From Acanthosepion esculentum (lineage: Eukaryota; Mollusca; Cephalopoda; Sepiida; Sepiidae), in contig OZ038492.1 in assembly GCA_964036315.1 (NCBI GenBank), positions 36,607,118-36,671,117 of the forward strand: DNA of 64,000 nucleotides. The letters run 5' to 3'. Below the pieces are notes generated by a model. It had not been told where the DNA came from. It searched no databases and was given only the letters and a program-made list of their open reading frames with translations. The translations under genes were made by a program, and so were the position numbers. Below, one piece after another: positions 45,227-56,470 of this stretch (positions are counted from its first letter, which is position 1; each line of letters opens with the position of its first letter).

Positions 45227-45227
<1 letters not shown>

Positions 45228-45258
<31 letters not shown>

Positions 45259-45302
45259 CTCCATATATATATATATTTATATATATATATATATATATAT
45301 AT
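45228..45302. repeat. (CT)n(TA)n array
   Basis: Short CT run, then interrupted TA. Confidence 0.95.
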
Positions 45303-45325
45303 AGCACACTTTAAGACTATATTTC

Positions 45326-45397
<72 letters not shown>

Positions 45398-45420
45398 GAA
45401 ATATAGTCTTAAAGTGTGCT
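45303..45420. repeat. perfect 28 bp inverted repeat around a (TA)n array
   Basis: AGCACACTTTAAGACTATAT (45303 on) and its exact complement at 45393-45420 enclose 62 bp of TA (45331-45392). The arms are one end of a dispersed repeat also found singly at 6404-6447 (plus) and 38000-38060 (minus). Confidence 0.95.
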
Positions 45421-45524
45421 ATATTTATGGGATAAAGTGCTCAATATCAGAGATAGAGCGTGTGTAAATATAAAAGTGAAACAGACTGTCGCCTCTAAGT
45501 GGTTGACTTCTATGTTCACATTTA

Positions 45525-45528
<4 letters not shown>

Positions 45529-45573
<45 letters not shown>

Positions 45574-45576
45574 AAT

Positions 45577-45644
<68 letters not shown>
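45529..45644. repeat. (TA)n(CA)n(TA)n array
   Basis: TA 45529-45569, CA 45578-45602, TA 45603-45644. Confidence 0.95.
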
Positions 45645-45647
<3 letters not shown>

Positions 45648-45772
45648 ATCCACATACGAGCGAGTCTCGCTGAATCACAGCTTATGGGAGTGGTTAGATA
45701 TCCGATTGCTTAGAAACCCGACTGATTTGACGTCAATCAGGGATCCTACCTCTAAACTATCAGCGCACAGCA
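45645..45772 (-). mobile_element. tRNA-headed hammerhead SINE (copy D)
   Basis: On minus, a tRNA-like head with TTTAGAGGTAGGATCCCTGA is followed by a B-box relic GGGTTTCTAAG. The ribozyme part keeps helix II (GCTGTGATTCAGC) and helix I (CCAC/GTGG), but the core boxes are eroded (CATAA, GAGA). Confidence 0.55.
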
Positions 45773-45949
45773 GAGAAAATGAAACTTTTACGTATTATAG
45801 ACAATAAAACATAAGCTGTAGAAGAATTGAGCTAAAACAAACTTTTTTTGACAGTAAAGTAAAAATATTTCGCGTCTCAATATGAATGAAATTATTTAAA
45901 CACCCAATACTTAGAAGCAATCAGCTAAAACTGAAACATGTACAGACAT

Positions 45950-45967
45950 ATGCACACACATATACAG

Positions 45968-46003
<36 letters not shown>

Positions 46004-46051
46004 GCACATATACATATATACATGGACACATATATACCTTGACATATTCCT

Positions 46052-46088
<37 letters not shown>

Positions 46089-46364
46089 CATACACACACA
46101 CATATATATGTACACATATTCAAAAACACACATATATATACACACATATACATACACGCACACACATATATACATATACATAAATAAATATACATACACA
46201 TATATATATACACATATACATACATATATATACATAGACATACGCACACATATATAGACATATATACATACGCACATATATCTATATATACACGTATAAC
46301 TATACACACACGAAAATATATGTATACATACAAGAACACACACGTATATATATGTGGTTGTGTG

Positions 46365-46436
<72 letters not shown>

Positions 46437-46438
46437 CA
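45950..46438. repeat. mixed (CA)/(TA)/(CATA) low-complexity block
   Basis: Interrupted CACA, ACAT and TATA repeats with a pure TA tail at 46371-46433. Frames of 120-200 codons here are pure Tyr/Ile/Thr/Val/Cys repeat translations. Confidence 0.95.
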
Positions 46439-46510
46439 AATGGATAAATGTAGGTAAATGTACAAGCAAGAAACTCCGAGTTGTTAAACCAATATAAGGT
46501 ATTATATTTA

Positions 46511-46514
<4 letters not shown>

Positions 46515-46560
<46 letters not shown>

Positions 46561-46586
46561 AAAGATACACACACAGCCACACGCGC

Positions 46587-46657
<71 letters not shown>

Positions 46658-46684
46658 TACAGAAAAAGATACATACACAGCCAC

Positions 46685-46741
<57 letters not shown>
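46515..46741. repeat. tandem duplication of a TA-CAGAAAAAGATACA unit
   Basis: Segments 46552-46588 and 46655-46690 both read TACAGAAAAAGATAC, CACAGCCACACGCGC, and are each embedded in TA arrays. This is a ~103 bp duplicated unit. Confidence 0.85.
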
Positions 46742-46744
<3 letters not shown>

Positions 46745-46799
46745 GTGTCTGTGCGTGTGTGGATGAAGTATTTCCCAACGTGTAACAAATTCGCCTCTT

Positions 46800-47674
46800 T
46801 TGGATGGTAAATCTTTCCTATTCCCTTGGTCAGTTGTTCAGAAAATAAATAAAGTCGACGGTCCCATTCCTGTCCTGTCCTGTGGTCTATTCCAATACAG
46901 TCAATTGATAAGCCATTTGGCAATCTTCACACCTTTCCTGCAATTAGCGGCCCAATTTGTCACTCATCCTCTTTGCCCTCACCGACTGCTGCTTTTGTGT
47001 CCTGTCTATGATGGCACGGCCTATGTCGATCAGGGAACTTTATGTCAAGAGCCGGGAAAAGCATGGTAATTTGCTAAAAGGTTATTAGGAATTCTTAGCA
47101 AGCTTTCACAATTTAAAAGCTTACGTTGACACTAGCACCATTACTTGCACATGCGCATTCACTCCGTTTCGATGATCTTGCTTCCGTTGAAGCAATGCCG
47201 GCTGGGTAGATTCTGTCAGTTGTTGATGCGGCCGGAGATAATTATGAACTAAACTCGGAGGGCAGAATCGCTAGGTATTTATATCATATAGCAAATGGTG
47301 ATTTTTCAAGTATATGATCGTAGTAAGTACCATCAGAGTTAGGAGATAGGATTTCTGAGAGAAAAAATAAAATCTTTATCTGAAATCTAGTCTTGGGTGA
47401 GACGTCAAATGCAACACTAATATCGTGATTTGGTTCTTGGCAATTACATTTGCCTTGTGTCAAAATAAGATAACCTTATACATTTAACCGACTTTGGGAG
47501 TTAGTATGTTGTTCGTTTAAATTTTGATCAGAAATAATTTTAGAGTATTACTATAGAAATACAATTATTAGAGGAGGCTTACAGAAATGAATTGTAACGG
47601 TATGATTATAGAATTGTAATTAATGATAACATGGTTATGACGATAAACTATATCGCAAGCAAGGATCGAGGATA
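46800..47674. other. no recognisable gene
   Basis: An 89-codon plus frame (46800-47069) has somewhat higher GC than the flanks but no recognisable motif. The minus strand of the same interval has a frame with an unknown 55-residue stretch. The rest shows nothing. Confidence 0.35.
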
Positions 47675-47884
47675 GGATGTTTTGAGGAGCGAGAAACCAC
47701 CTTTTAATTGCTGTTGTTCCCACGTTCATTTGACCCGTGGTGGTAGCACCTGTTAGGGTCCCAACTATGGGTAATAGTGACCCCCTACAACAAAAAAACT
47801 ATGAGTATAAGAACATTTTTATAGTAAAAATAACAGCAATATAGTTTCAGTATCTGTCTCTTTCTGAGATGAAGTTTTATGTAC

Positions 47885-48216
47885 AGTATTTACATTATTC
47901 CGCCTATTGTCCTTATCGACACATGGCACAGTGGATGAAGGCGTTGGTTTGATTCAGTGACAGGATCTAAAGAGTTGTGAGTTCAATACCTGGTTAAGTC
48001 AGTGGAGAACTTGGAGAGGTGAATTAGCAGGAGATAACTGATAATTGACATCCATTAGACATGGCACGTGGAACTAGAACAGTCTATCCCAGCGAATGAA
48101 ATAAATGGCTCAGTTCGACATTCCAACTACCTTAATGCCGGAGCGTACAACGGCCGAAACGTTGTGATAAATACGGCAACAAAGATGAGGACAATAGTCC
48201 GAATAATGTAAATAGT
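47885..48216 (+). mobile_element. tRNA-like SINE (family H2) with an inverted 3'-end fragment fused to its 5' end
   Basis: The SINE body is 47917-48216 (ACATGGCACAGTGGATGAAG, GTGAGTTCAATACCTGG, CGGCCGAAACGTTGTG). Directly upstream, 47885-47916 is the reverse complement of the SINE's own last ~30 nt (TTTACATTATTCCG, CTATTGTCC). The CTGAAGA box is deleted in this copy. Confidence 0.65.
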
Positions 48217-48542
48217 GAATATATTTTTTATATTCAAACAATGACCAACAATACATATTGTCGTAAAATTATCACCATTACGCACATACTAAGAAATTGT
48301 AGTAATAAAACTGCCTAAAAACTACCAAACAACCAACATGAAAACTTTCATGAAATTAAGCAAGATAATATTCTACAATTTCTTAAATCGTATTCTATTC
48401 CAAAATATACCTTAAAAAAAGCATTAAAATATTTTCTTTTGTTTGTTTAACAGCATATTAACTCTTTATGGGTCATTTAATACCGAAATTGAAGTTTCTT
48501 GGGAGCTTTAAAGTAAGAAAAATATTTTATTCTCCTTACAAA

Positions 48543-50646
48543 ATTGAATACATGGTAGATTATACTCTGCTTTTGTGAATATATGTTATTCTGCTTTCAC
48601 AATTAAATACATGGTAGATTATACTCTGCTTTTGTGAATATATGTTATTCTGCTTTCACAATTGAATACACGGTAGATTATACTCTGCTTTTGTGAATAT
48701 ATGTTATTCTGCTTTCACAATTGAATACATGGTAGATTATACTCTGCTTTTGTGAATATATGTTATTCTGCTTTCACAATTGAATACATGGTAGATTATA
48801 CTCTGCTTTTGTGAATATACGTTATTCTGCTTTCACAATTGAATACATGGTAGATTATACTCTGCTTTTGTGAATATATGTTATTCTGCTTTCACAATTG
48901 AATACATGGTAGATTATACTCTGCTTTTGTGAATATATGTTATTCTGCTTTCACAATTGAATACACGGTAGATTATACTCTGCTTTTGTGAATATATGTT
49001 ATTCTGCTTTCACAATTGAATACACGGTAGATTATACTCTGCTTTTGTGAATATATGTTATTCTGCTTTCACAATTGAATACATGGTAGATTATACTCTG
49101 CTTTTGTGAATATATGTTATTCTGCTTTCACAATTGAATACATGGTAGATTATACTCTGCTTTTGTGAATATATGTTATTCTGCTTTCACAATTGAATAC
49201 ACGGTAGATTATACTCTGCTTTTGTGAATATATGTTATTCTGCTTTCACAATTGAATACATGGTAGATTATACTCTGCTTTTGTGAATATATGTTATTCT
49301 GCTTTCACAATTGAATACATGGTAGATTATACTCTGCTTTTGTGAATATATGTTATTCTGCTTTCACAATTGAATACATGGTAGATTATACTCTGCTTTT
49401 GTGAATATATGTTATTCTGCTTTCACAATTGAATGCATGGTAGATTATACTCTGCTTTTGTGAATATATGTTATTCTGCTTTCACAATTGAATACATGGT
49501 AGATTATACTCTGCTTTTGTGAATATATGTTATTCTGCTTTCACAATTGAATACACGGTAGATTATACTCTGCTTTTGTGAATATATGTTATTCTGCTTT
49601 CACAATTGAATACATGGTAGATTATACTCTGCTTTTTTGAATATATGTTATTCTGCTTTCACAATTGAATACATGGTAGATTATACTCTGCTTTTGTGAA
49701 TATATGTTATTCTGCTTTCACAATTGAATACATGGTAGATTATACTCTGCTTTTGTGAATATATGTTATTTGCTTTCACAATTGAATACATGGTAGATTA
49801 TACTCTGCTTTTGTGAATATATGTTATTCTGCTTTCACAATTGAATACATGGTAAATTATACTCTGCTTTTGTGAATATATGTTATTCTGCTTTCACAAT
49901 TGAATACATGGTAGATTATACTCTGCTTTTGTGAATATAAGTTATTCTGCTTTCACAATTGAATACATGGTTGATTATACTCTGCTTTTGTGAATATATG
50001 TTATTCTGCTTTCACAATTGAATACATGGTAGATTATACTCTGCTTTTGTGAATATATGTTATTCTGCTTTCACAATTGAATACACGGTAGATTATACTC
50101 TGCTTTTGTGAATATATGTTATTCTGCTTTCACAATTGAATACATGGTAGATTATACTCTGCTTTTGTGAATATATGTTATTCTGCTTTCACAATTGAAT
50201 ACATGGTAGATTATACTCTGCTTTTGTGAATATATGTTATTCTGCTTTCACAATTGAATACACGGTAGATTATACTCTGCTTTTGTGAATATATGTTATT
50301 CTGCTTTCACAATTGAATACACGGTAGATTATACTCTGCTTTTGTGAATATATGTTATTCTGCTTTCACAATTGAATACATGGTAGATTATACTCTGCTT
50401 TTGTGAATATATGTTATTCTGCTTTCACAATTGAATACACGGTAGATTATACTCTGCTTTTGTGAATATATGTTATTCTGCTTTCACAATTGAATACACG
50501 GTAGATTATACTCTGCTTTTGTGAATATATGTTATTCTGCTTTCACAATTGAATACACGGTAGATTATACTCTGCTTTTGTGAATATATATTATTCTGCT
50601 TTCACAATTGAATACATGGTAGATTATACTCTGCTTTTGTGAATAT
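48543..50646. repeat. 59 bp minisatellite, about 36 copies
   Basis: The unit begins TTGAATACATGGTAGATTAT and ends GCTTTCACAA, with GAATATATGTTATTC in the middle. The phase is constant at 59 bp across 2.1 kb. Most variation is a C/T change in ATACA(C/T)GG. Rare variants are a one-base deletion near 49769 and a G-to-T change near 49636. The high homogeneity implies recent amplification or ongoing unequal exchange. Confidence 0.97.
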
Positions 50647-51027
50647 ACATGTGGACATAAGTACTAGAGGCCGTGATACGTATGTTTTATGTTGAAGATA
50701 TATTTTTGATTTAAGAAATTGCAGGTCATAAATATATTCCTGTCATTTTTTAAAATTTTTTACAAAGATTTATTTCTGGTATTTTACTATGAAAATGTAT
50801 TTTTATACTTTCATAGTCTCTTGACTCCACTTTGCCCATAGTTGGGACCCTAATATGTGCTACCACCCGGGATTAGGGTGAACCTGAAAACAACAATTAA
50901 ATACTAGTTCCACGAAACATCCCGAACAGAAGCCTTATCGTGATATCCAGGACGACTGAAAAACAAACATCACCGGCTCTAATAATTATGTCCACACGAA
51001 CATGTATATACACAAAGCTGAGTATCA

Positions 51028-51066
51028 TCTACCATGTATTCAATTGTGAAAGCAGAATAACATATA
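51028..51066 (-). repeat. isolated inverted 39 bp piece of the 59 bp minisatellite
   Basis: TCTACCATGTATTCAATTGT and onwards is the exact complement of part of the unit, 380 bp beyond the array and outside the right inverted arm. Confidence 0.9.
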
Positions 51067-51309
51067 TTTTTATTACTTCCATGCTCTCAAGGACATTAAA
51101 TTTCGGCATTAAAAGACGCATAAGGTGTTGATATGCCGGTAAACAGGCAAATCATTCAATCAAATTAATGAGGATTAGTAACAAACATTGTTAAGAGCTA
51201 CAAAGGGTAAGAAAAGAACGGTTTTCCGGGGAATAATTAGGGACCGGTTTGGTACGTTTGGGCGCAGACGTTTTGACACGGTATTTTGGACGCCAACTGA
51301 ATTGCTGCT

Positions 51310-51424
51310 AGACCATCGGGTGCCAGACCTTTGGACGTCAGACCTTCGAATGCTAGACTTTCGGGCGCGAGACCTTTGGGTACCAGACCTTCGGGCGCCA
51401 GACTTTCGGGCGCCAGATATGCCA
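51310..51424. repeat. 15 bp tandem repeat coding a pentapeptide on either strand
   Basis: Seven to eight copies of a unit near CCAGACCTTCGGGCG. On minus it reads as (A-P-E-(S/G)-L)n for about 36 residues inside a 62-codon frame; on plus as (R-A-P-D-(L/F))n. GC-rich against its flanks. No gene context is visible, so coding is doubtful. Confidence 0.75.
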
Positions 51425-51589
51425 CATCTTCCCGTCCCTTGTAGATCTTAATAATTTTTTTTTTCTATTTCTGCCAAACCCTATTCTACAATCCATTTAC
51501 TCAAGTTCGTCAAATTTGTCACGCCCTGCTTTCCTTGGTCTCTCTTTCCTTTAACCTGTCATGTCGGTACCAGATTTTTCTAGAAATTT

Positions 51590-51785
51590 AAACTGCCTCT
51601 TCCTGATATTAAATATGTTTTCTTTTTGTTTCCATTTTCTCTAAAACCTCGTCGTTCCTCCGATGGTATCCTCAGCATCGTTCTGTAGAACTACATTTCT
51701 GTTGCTACACATCTCTTCTTTATTTTTGAGAAGATTGTCCAGCATTCACTGCCATACTGGAGCACAGATGTAATGTAACAATTCG
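51590..51785 (-). mobile_element. LINE family B fragment
   Basis: The minus strand gives YGSECWTIFSKIKKR then ATEM-FYRTMLRIPSEE, matching 5405-5755 and 35325-35515. Confidence 0.6.
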
Positions 51786-51799
51786 ATTTGGTATCGTGG

Positions 51800-53110
51800 T
51801 GTTATCAATCTATCTACATTAGATGATGACACTTCAGACTCACCAACAGTGCAAAAGTGGTTAGCTGAATTTAATAGAAGGGAGAGTCTTGAAGATGACC
51901 CATGTTCCGGACGTCCTGTAACTACCACCACCGAGAACAACAATGACCGTTTTCTCCATATGGTGATGGATAACAGGCAATTGACCATAAATCATAAAGC
52001 CAATTCTATTAGTATTAGTAGGAGGCACGGTGGAGTAATGGATAACGGCTCGGATTGAGGAATCGTAAAGCCGAGTTCGAATTCCAGTCGAATCCGTTAC
52101 ATTCACTTACGTGCTAACAGGAAAGGTGTGAATCCTCTTCTTCTCCCTCCAACTATGGCTAAATAGCAGGACAGACTGGGTTCTATAGCCTTGGATGGCA
52201 ACTGGTCTAGGAGAAGGTCAACTCTGAATTAAAAAAAAAACATTCGGCGTCTGCACCGGCATCCGGCGGCCTCTTGTGGAAATTCTGCGGCAAGTAAGAG
52301 CATATTCTTCCCTCCACTGGGATAGCACGCGAGGTGTGGGGACCCCGTGTGAAGTTCAAACTCCCTTGTTACTCCGTTTCAAGGATTCAGCGCCGTTGGA
52401 ATCGGGAATGGCTGTCGCTCGTTTCAGCCGTGCTTGGTTGGCCTTCGTTCCGGACGCGGTGAATTCCTTGGAAGGAGCCGGCTGCAACATACATACAATT
52501 CTATTAGCATATCCTGCGAGAGAGTTGAGGATGTCCTGTACAATTAACTTTGTATGACAAAGGTTTCTGCTCGGTGGCTGCTACGTCTTCTGACTCCTCA
52601 TCAAAAGAGCATCACGTTAAGATCTGGCATTGTTCCAGGCAGATCCATGTGATTTCTTTGAACGTTTCCTGATCCATGTTAACTGTTGCATATATCAGTT
52701 TTTACCAGACACAAAGAGACAATCCATGCATTTGAAACACATCTCCCCACCTTCTCCGAAGAAAGCCAAGGTCAAGTTATCTGCAGGTGATGGCCTCAGT
52801 TTTTAGGAGATGCAAAAGGCAGTGTGTCTATTGAATATCTTCAAAAGGGCCACACCATCAATGGAGAGTACCATGCAAACGTGCTGCGGCAGTTACAAAA
52901 GACTCAAGACCAAACGCCCATGAAAACTGAAGAATGAGATTTTGTTTTATCAGGACAATGCTCCAGCAGAAAAATTCCTTGGTTACAATGGCTACTGTAC
53001 GTGACCATGCCTTTGAACTGGTTGATCACCTCTCCTCCTATTCACATGATTTGACTATCATCTTCAAACTTTCAGCCTACTTACGTATATCAAATAAAAA
53101 TCACGTTATG
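51800..53110 (+). pseudogene. mariner-family transposase, split by a SINE insertion
   Basis: Plus-strand pieces in order are VQKWLAEFNRRESLEDDP with GRPVTTTTENN (51849-51940; the helix-turn-helix side), HMVMDNRQLTINH (51956-51995), then after the insertion NSISISCERVEDVLYNEL-like text (52497-52545) and KVSARWLLRLLTP. Further on come YLQKGHTINGEYHANVLRQL, and FVLSGQCSS (formerly F-H-Q-D-N-A-P-A) with MATVRDHAFELVDHLSSYSH (formerly P-P-Y-S-P-D-L-A-P). Frameshifts, stops and the loss of the second aspartate context make it inactive. TIRs were not found. Confidence 0.85.
52013..52495 (+). mobile_element. composite tRNA-Arg SINE with a GC-rich 3' domain, 12 bp target duplication
   Basis: The 12 bp CAATTCTATTAG occurs on both sides (52001-52012 and 52496-52507) and interrupts mariner codons that read on across the junction. 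The head GGCACGGTGGAGTAATGG and B box GAGTTCGAATTCCAGTCGAATCC are intact. The body runs to about 52230, an internal A-run follows, then about 245 bp unlike either usual tail (GCGAGGTGTGGGGACCCCGT, TTCCGGACGCGGTG). It ends with an ACATACATA tail. This is the only SINE here with precise, provable boundaries. Confidence 0.85.
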
Positions 53111-53499
53111 ACACACTCATATTATCACACGCCCAGAAAGAGGTTAGCTTACATTTAATGGCCTTCCTTTAACAATTGTACTTTATTTCATTGATCTTAG
53201 CTCTAGCCATCTAAAACTAAATTCGATTATTCAATAACATTTTTTGTTGACAATATCCATAAAAGTTGTACGAGCGTGTCGTATAAATTGTTCCATTTTT
53301 GGGGTGCTTCTTCTTTTCCTCCGCTCACTTCTTTCAAGTGACGTCTGGACATGGCATCCTAAGCAGTTATTATCGCTATACAAGAAAAGCCATGGCCCAT
53401 TACGTACAGCTATTTGGTAGACTTTAAATTCATCATGCTTCTAAAACAAAAATATACTCTGAAATTGCAGTGTTATGTTGGATCGTCAGAGTAAATGAA

Positions 53500-54250
53500 G
53501 TCAGTCATCATCACCAACATCATGATAAGTCGGCTGATCGAGTGGGGTCGTAGGATTGCTATGAAGCTGGATATTTGACCTGCTTTCTCTATATGTCTCA
53601 GTTGCGTGCCAATGTCTGAGTCTCAGAGAACTATCTTCCAGTCCACTCAGTGACGTCGTCAAACCATTTATGTCACCAGTCTGTCTCTTTTTTTTGCCTA
53701 CGCTGGTATTTGTAGGATGGCACTGAAATGACTGTTGCCTCATATCATATCTATGAATATTCAAATTCCTCTTCTAGAATGTAGTTATGAGGTTTTCCAA
53801 TCGGCCTGTTTTTGTGCCTGATGGGGTCTGGCACTGCCTCATTTGTGATGCGTTCTACATAGAATATACCGAGGAGGGTCCTGTAGTATCTAAGTTCCAG
53901 TGATCTAATTCTTCGCTGCAATTGTTCTGATGATTCTCAGGCGTACAAGACAGATTGAAAAACCAATGCATCTTTGATATCAGGTAAATATTATTGTCCT
54001 TCCATATCGTTCTTAGTTTTGCGATAGTTGCCATTAACATGCCATTGTCCATGCTGCTCTTAAAAAAATATTTGTTTTGACCCCTCTTCCCTTATAATAC
54101 AACCAAAATATTTGAATTGGCTCACTATTAACGCTGTAATTATGAGGTCCAGGTCTAAGGTTTGCAACCGTACAGAGTGAAAAGCTCAAGGCATTATTAA
54201 TTTCAGACAGATTTTATTGGCATTGATTTGTCACACTGTCCTCGGGAAAT
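53500..54250 (-). mobile_element. degenerate LINE ORF2 C-terminal fragment (third type)
   Basis: Minus-strand pieces in order are DNGMLMATIAKLRTIWKDNN, then the remains of an R-R-I-x-A-x-E-x-x-x-Y-R-x-x-L block around 53920-53860, then IHRYDMRQQSFQCHP and a tail. The S-M-D-N-x-x-L-x-A-x-I-x-K-L-K-T-I-W-K-D-x-x-I motif is typical of LINE RT C-terminal regions. Many stops. Confidence 0.5.
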
Positions 54251-54613
54251 GCTTTAAACTATAGGTGAAATAATAGAGTAGACTGGACAATTTAATCTTT
54301 GAATCAATCTAGGAGAATTTAGCTACGAAGTCGAGGCGATATTCTACATTATTCCGACTCCATGTTTTAAATGTTCCAACCAAGCAGAGTAATTAGGTCT
54401 CCTTTAGCAGTTTCCCGTCAATGATTCCTTTCAGCCGATATAAGATATCAGTCGCATACTTATTCAATTTGTAGAAGAATTCATTAATTATTCGATATAT
54501 TAACTCTGCATATGTGTTCAAACGAAAGATAAAACGGAAAACTGTATAGTGATGCGTTTTGTTCCAGTTACAAACTTCTACAGACAACAGTTTTTTTTCA
54601 CGGAATGAATCTT

Positions 54614-54620
<7 letters not shown>

Positions 54621-54700
<80 letters not shown>
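54621..54700. repeat. (TA)n array
   Basis: Pure TA, 80 bp. Confidence 0.97.
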
Positions 54701-54702
<2 letters not shown>

Positions 54703-55164
54703 GTACCAAATACAAGTGTTGGCACTAAGTAGATTTTTTCCTTCCATTCCGGTCCGCGTCGTAATTTTGCATATCAGGCACTGCACGCTTATTATGTTAC
54801 AATTAATTTTCTTCCAGGCACGATTATTTTGTCCCAACATTCATTAAATTGTTATGATTATTTTATAATTCGGTAAGTTAAAAACTGACAAAAAAAGGTT
54901 CGAAATGGGGTAAGGAATACAACAGCCGCGGGCGACTGATTTCTTAAAACGTTAAAGATGTAAGGACGCTCAACATTTAGATCAAATAGTGACAGCCGAA
55001 TATTCCAGATCTGATTTTTAACGATTTCCTATTTATCGTTATTGTTTTGAATTATTTCTCATTTGTATCAGTAACCATTTGGGGGGGGGAACTATATTGT
55101 ATTATCCTGGACATAAAAATACCGTAGAGGACACTTTTAATATATGTTCGCCATAATATATTTT

Positions 55165-56470
55165 TTAAGCAATTCACCCCAAGCAAGTCGGGAGTGCTAC
55201 TGGTACGCAAGCGGCTATAGATATGCAAGTGAAAAGACTGGGTATAGGGTGTGATGAAAGCATGAGAAGAAGAACGGAGGAGGATAAAATTATGATAGAG
55301 GATCAAGGCATCAACAGAAGATGATGATTGACATTACATTTAAATTTTTGAAGATTATAGTTATCAGGGAAGCAAGTAAGGGGAGGGGAGTTCCACTGAC
55401 GGGGAGTGTGAGAGAAGAAGATGTTGGGGTAGAAGAGGCGGTTACATTTAATTGTTTCGGCAGTAAAAAGTGTGACCGAGATACCAACTTAGTAGCACAC
55501 TTAAATTCGTGCAGTTGGGGCACCAGTGAAAATAGCTCGTCAGAGCAGATGTCATGAAGATATTTATTGAAGAGACAGAGGGGCGCCACATTAGGTCGAT
55601 GAGAAAGTGACTGGAGTCGAGACACCAAGTCAGGACTAGTAACGTTGCATATTCGTCTTTGGATTTTGCCGAGAACTTCGAGATGAACAACGGGGGGCAC
55701 CAGACCATATAGGGCGACATTATCCCATGCATGGATGAATGTAGATGTGAACGAAGGACTCGGACGTGAAAAACCTCCTGGCGTGACACAGAGAACCGAA
55801 TTTCCTTGCGGTATATGCAGCAATTGATTCAATGAAGTTGTTCCATCTCAGGTCAGTGGAGAACGTAAGACCAAAAAGTCGCATTGAGAAGCTGTCGTGG
55901 AGTTGAGCATCAACAATGCTAATAGGAGGCAGGTACGTTTCTTTATTGTGAGTAAATGACAGCAATTTCGTTTTGGATACTTTAAAATTCATAAACAATT
56001 TCCTGCCGCAGTCAACCACAGATTGGAGGTCGTTTTCGAGAGCAACAGCCAGGTTAACTTTGTCGGCAATGCCAGATTTTCTATTGAGACAGGAATAAAT
56101 GATAGTGTCGTCTGCGTAGATGCCGGCTTGAGAACTGATAACGTCAGGAAGATACTTGATGATGATTAGAAACATCGTAGTACCAAGGATAGAGCCTTGA
56201 GGAACACCAGCGTTCGTATGGAAGGAACTGGAAGAGAACCCGTTCAGGATAACCTTCATTTCACAGTTAGACAAGAATTATTGGAGTAAATCAAATAATC
56301 TTCCTTTAATATCGTATCACTGATGCTTAGGTAGAAGACCAGCATGCGAAACCCTATCAAACGCCTTCGATATATCTAGTGCAAAAGCTGGAGCTTCGCC
56401 GTTATTATCAAGAGCTTGGTATACATATTCAGTTATGACCGTAAGCACATCAACTAGACCGAGTATGTTC
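55165..56470 (-). mobile_element. LINE family A, RT palm to 3' end (best RT in window)
   Basis: On minus: the palm motif FALDISKAFDRVSHAG-like (56390-56330), then an open frame 56274-55720 with GVPQGSILG, the catalytic Y-A-D-D-T, SKTKLLSFTHNKETYLPP and MRLFGLTFSTDLRWNNFI. A frame shift leads into 55832-55311 (IQRRICNVTSPDLVSRLQSL, SGTPLPLLASLITIIF). The 3' UTR ends CTTGCTTGGGGTGAATTGCT near 55165. The order and motifs are those of Jockey/CR1-group non-LTR elements. The YADD core is intact, but 5' truncation and frameshifts prevent function. Confidence 0.85.

Larger units (their letters stand above)
47675..50923. mobile_element. 3.25 kb structure with ~130 bp inverted arms enclosing a minisatellite
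   Basis: The left arm (47675-47811) and right arm (50800-50923) are inverted copies: GGATGTTT(T/C)G, GGTGGTAGCAC, TTAGGGTCCCAACTATGGG and ACTATGA in the same order from the outside in. The interior holds a family H2 SINE and a 59 bp tandem array. There is no transposase frame. It may be a non-autonomous element carrying tandem repeats (as in Helentron- or pearl-type elements of molluscs), or two opposed copies of one repeat. The arms are about 80% alike by eye. Confidence 0.55.

Noticed and set aside
46800..47069. 89-codon plus-strand frame with higher GC than its flanks
   Set aside because: No motif recognised and an equally long frame lies on the opposite strand. Likely chance or old element sequence.
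48543..50646. 59 bp repeat as a possible CRISPR array
   Set aside because: Units are contiguous with no unique spacers, and the genome is eukaryotic. It is a minisatellite.
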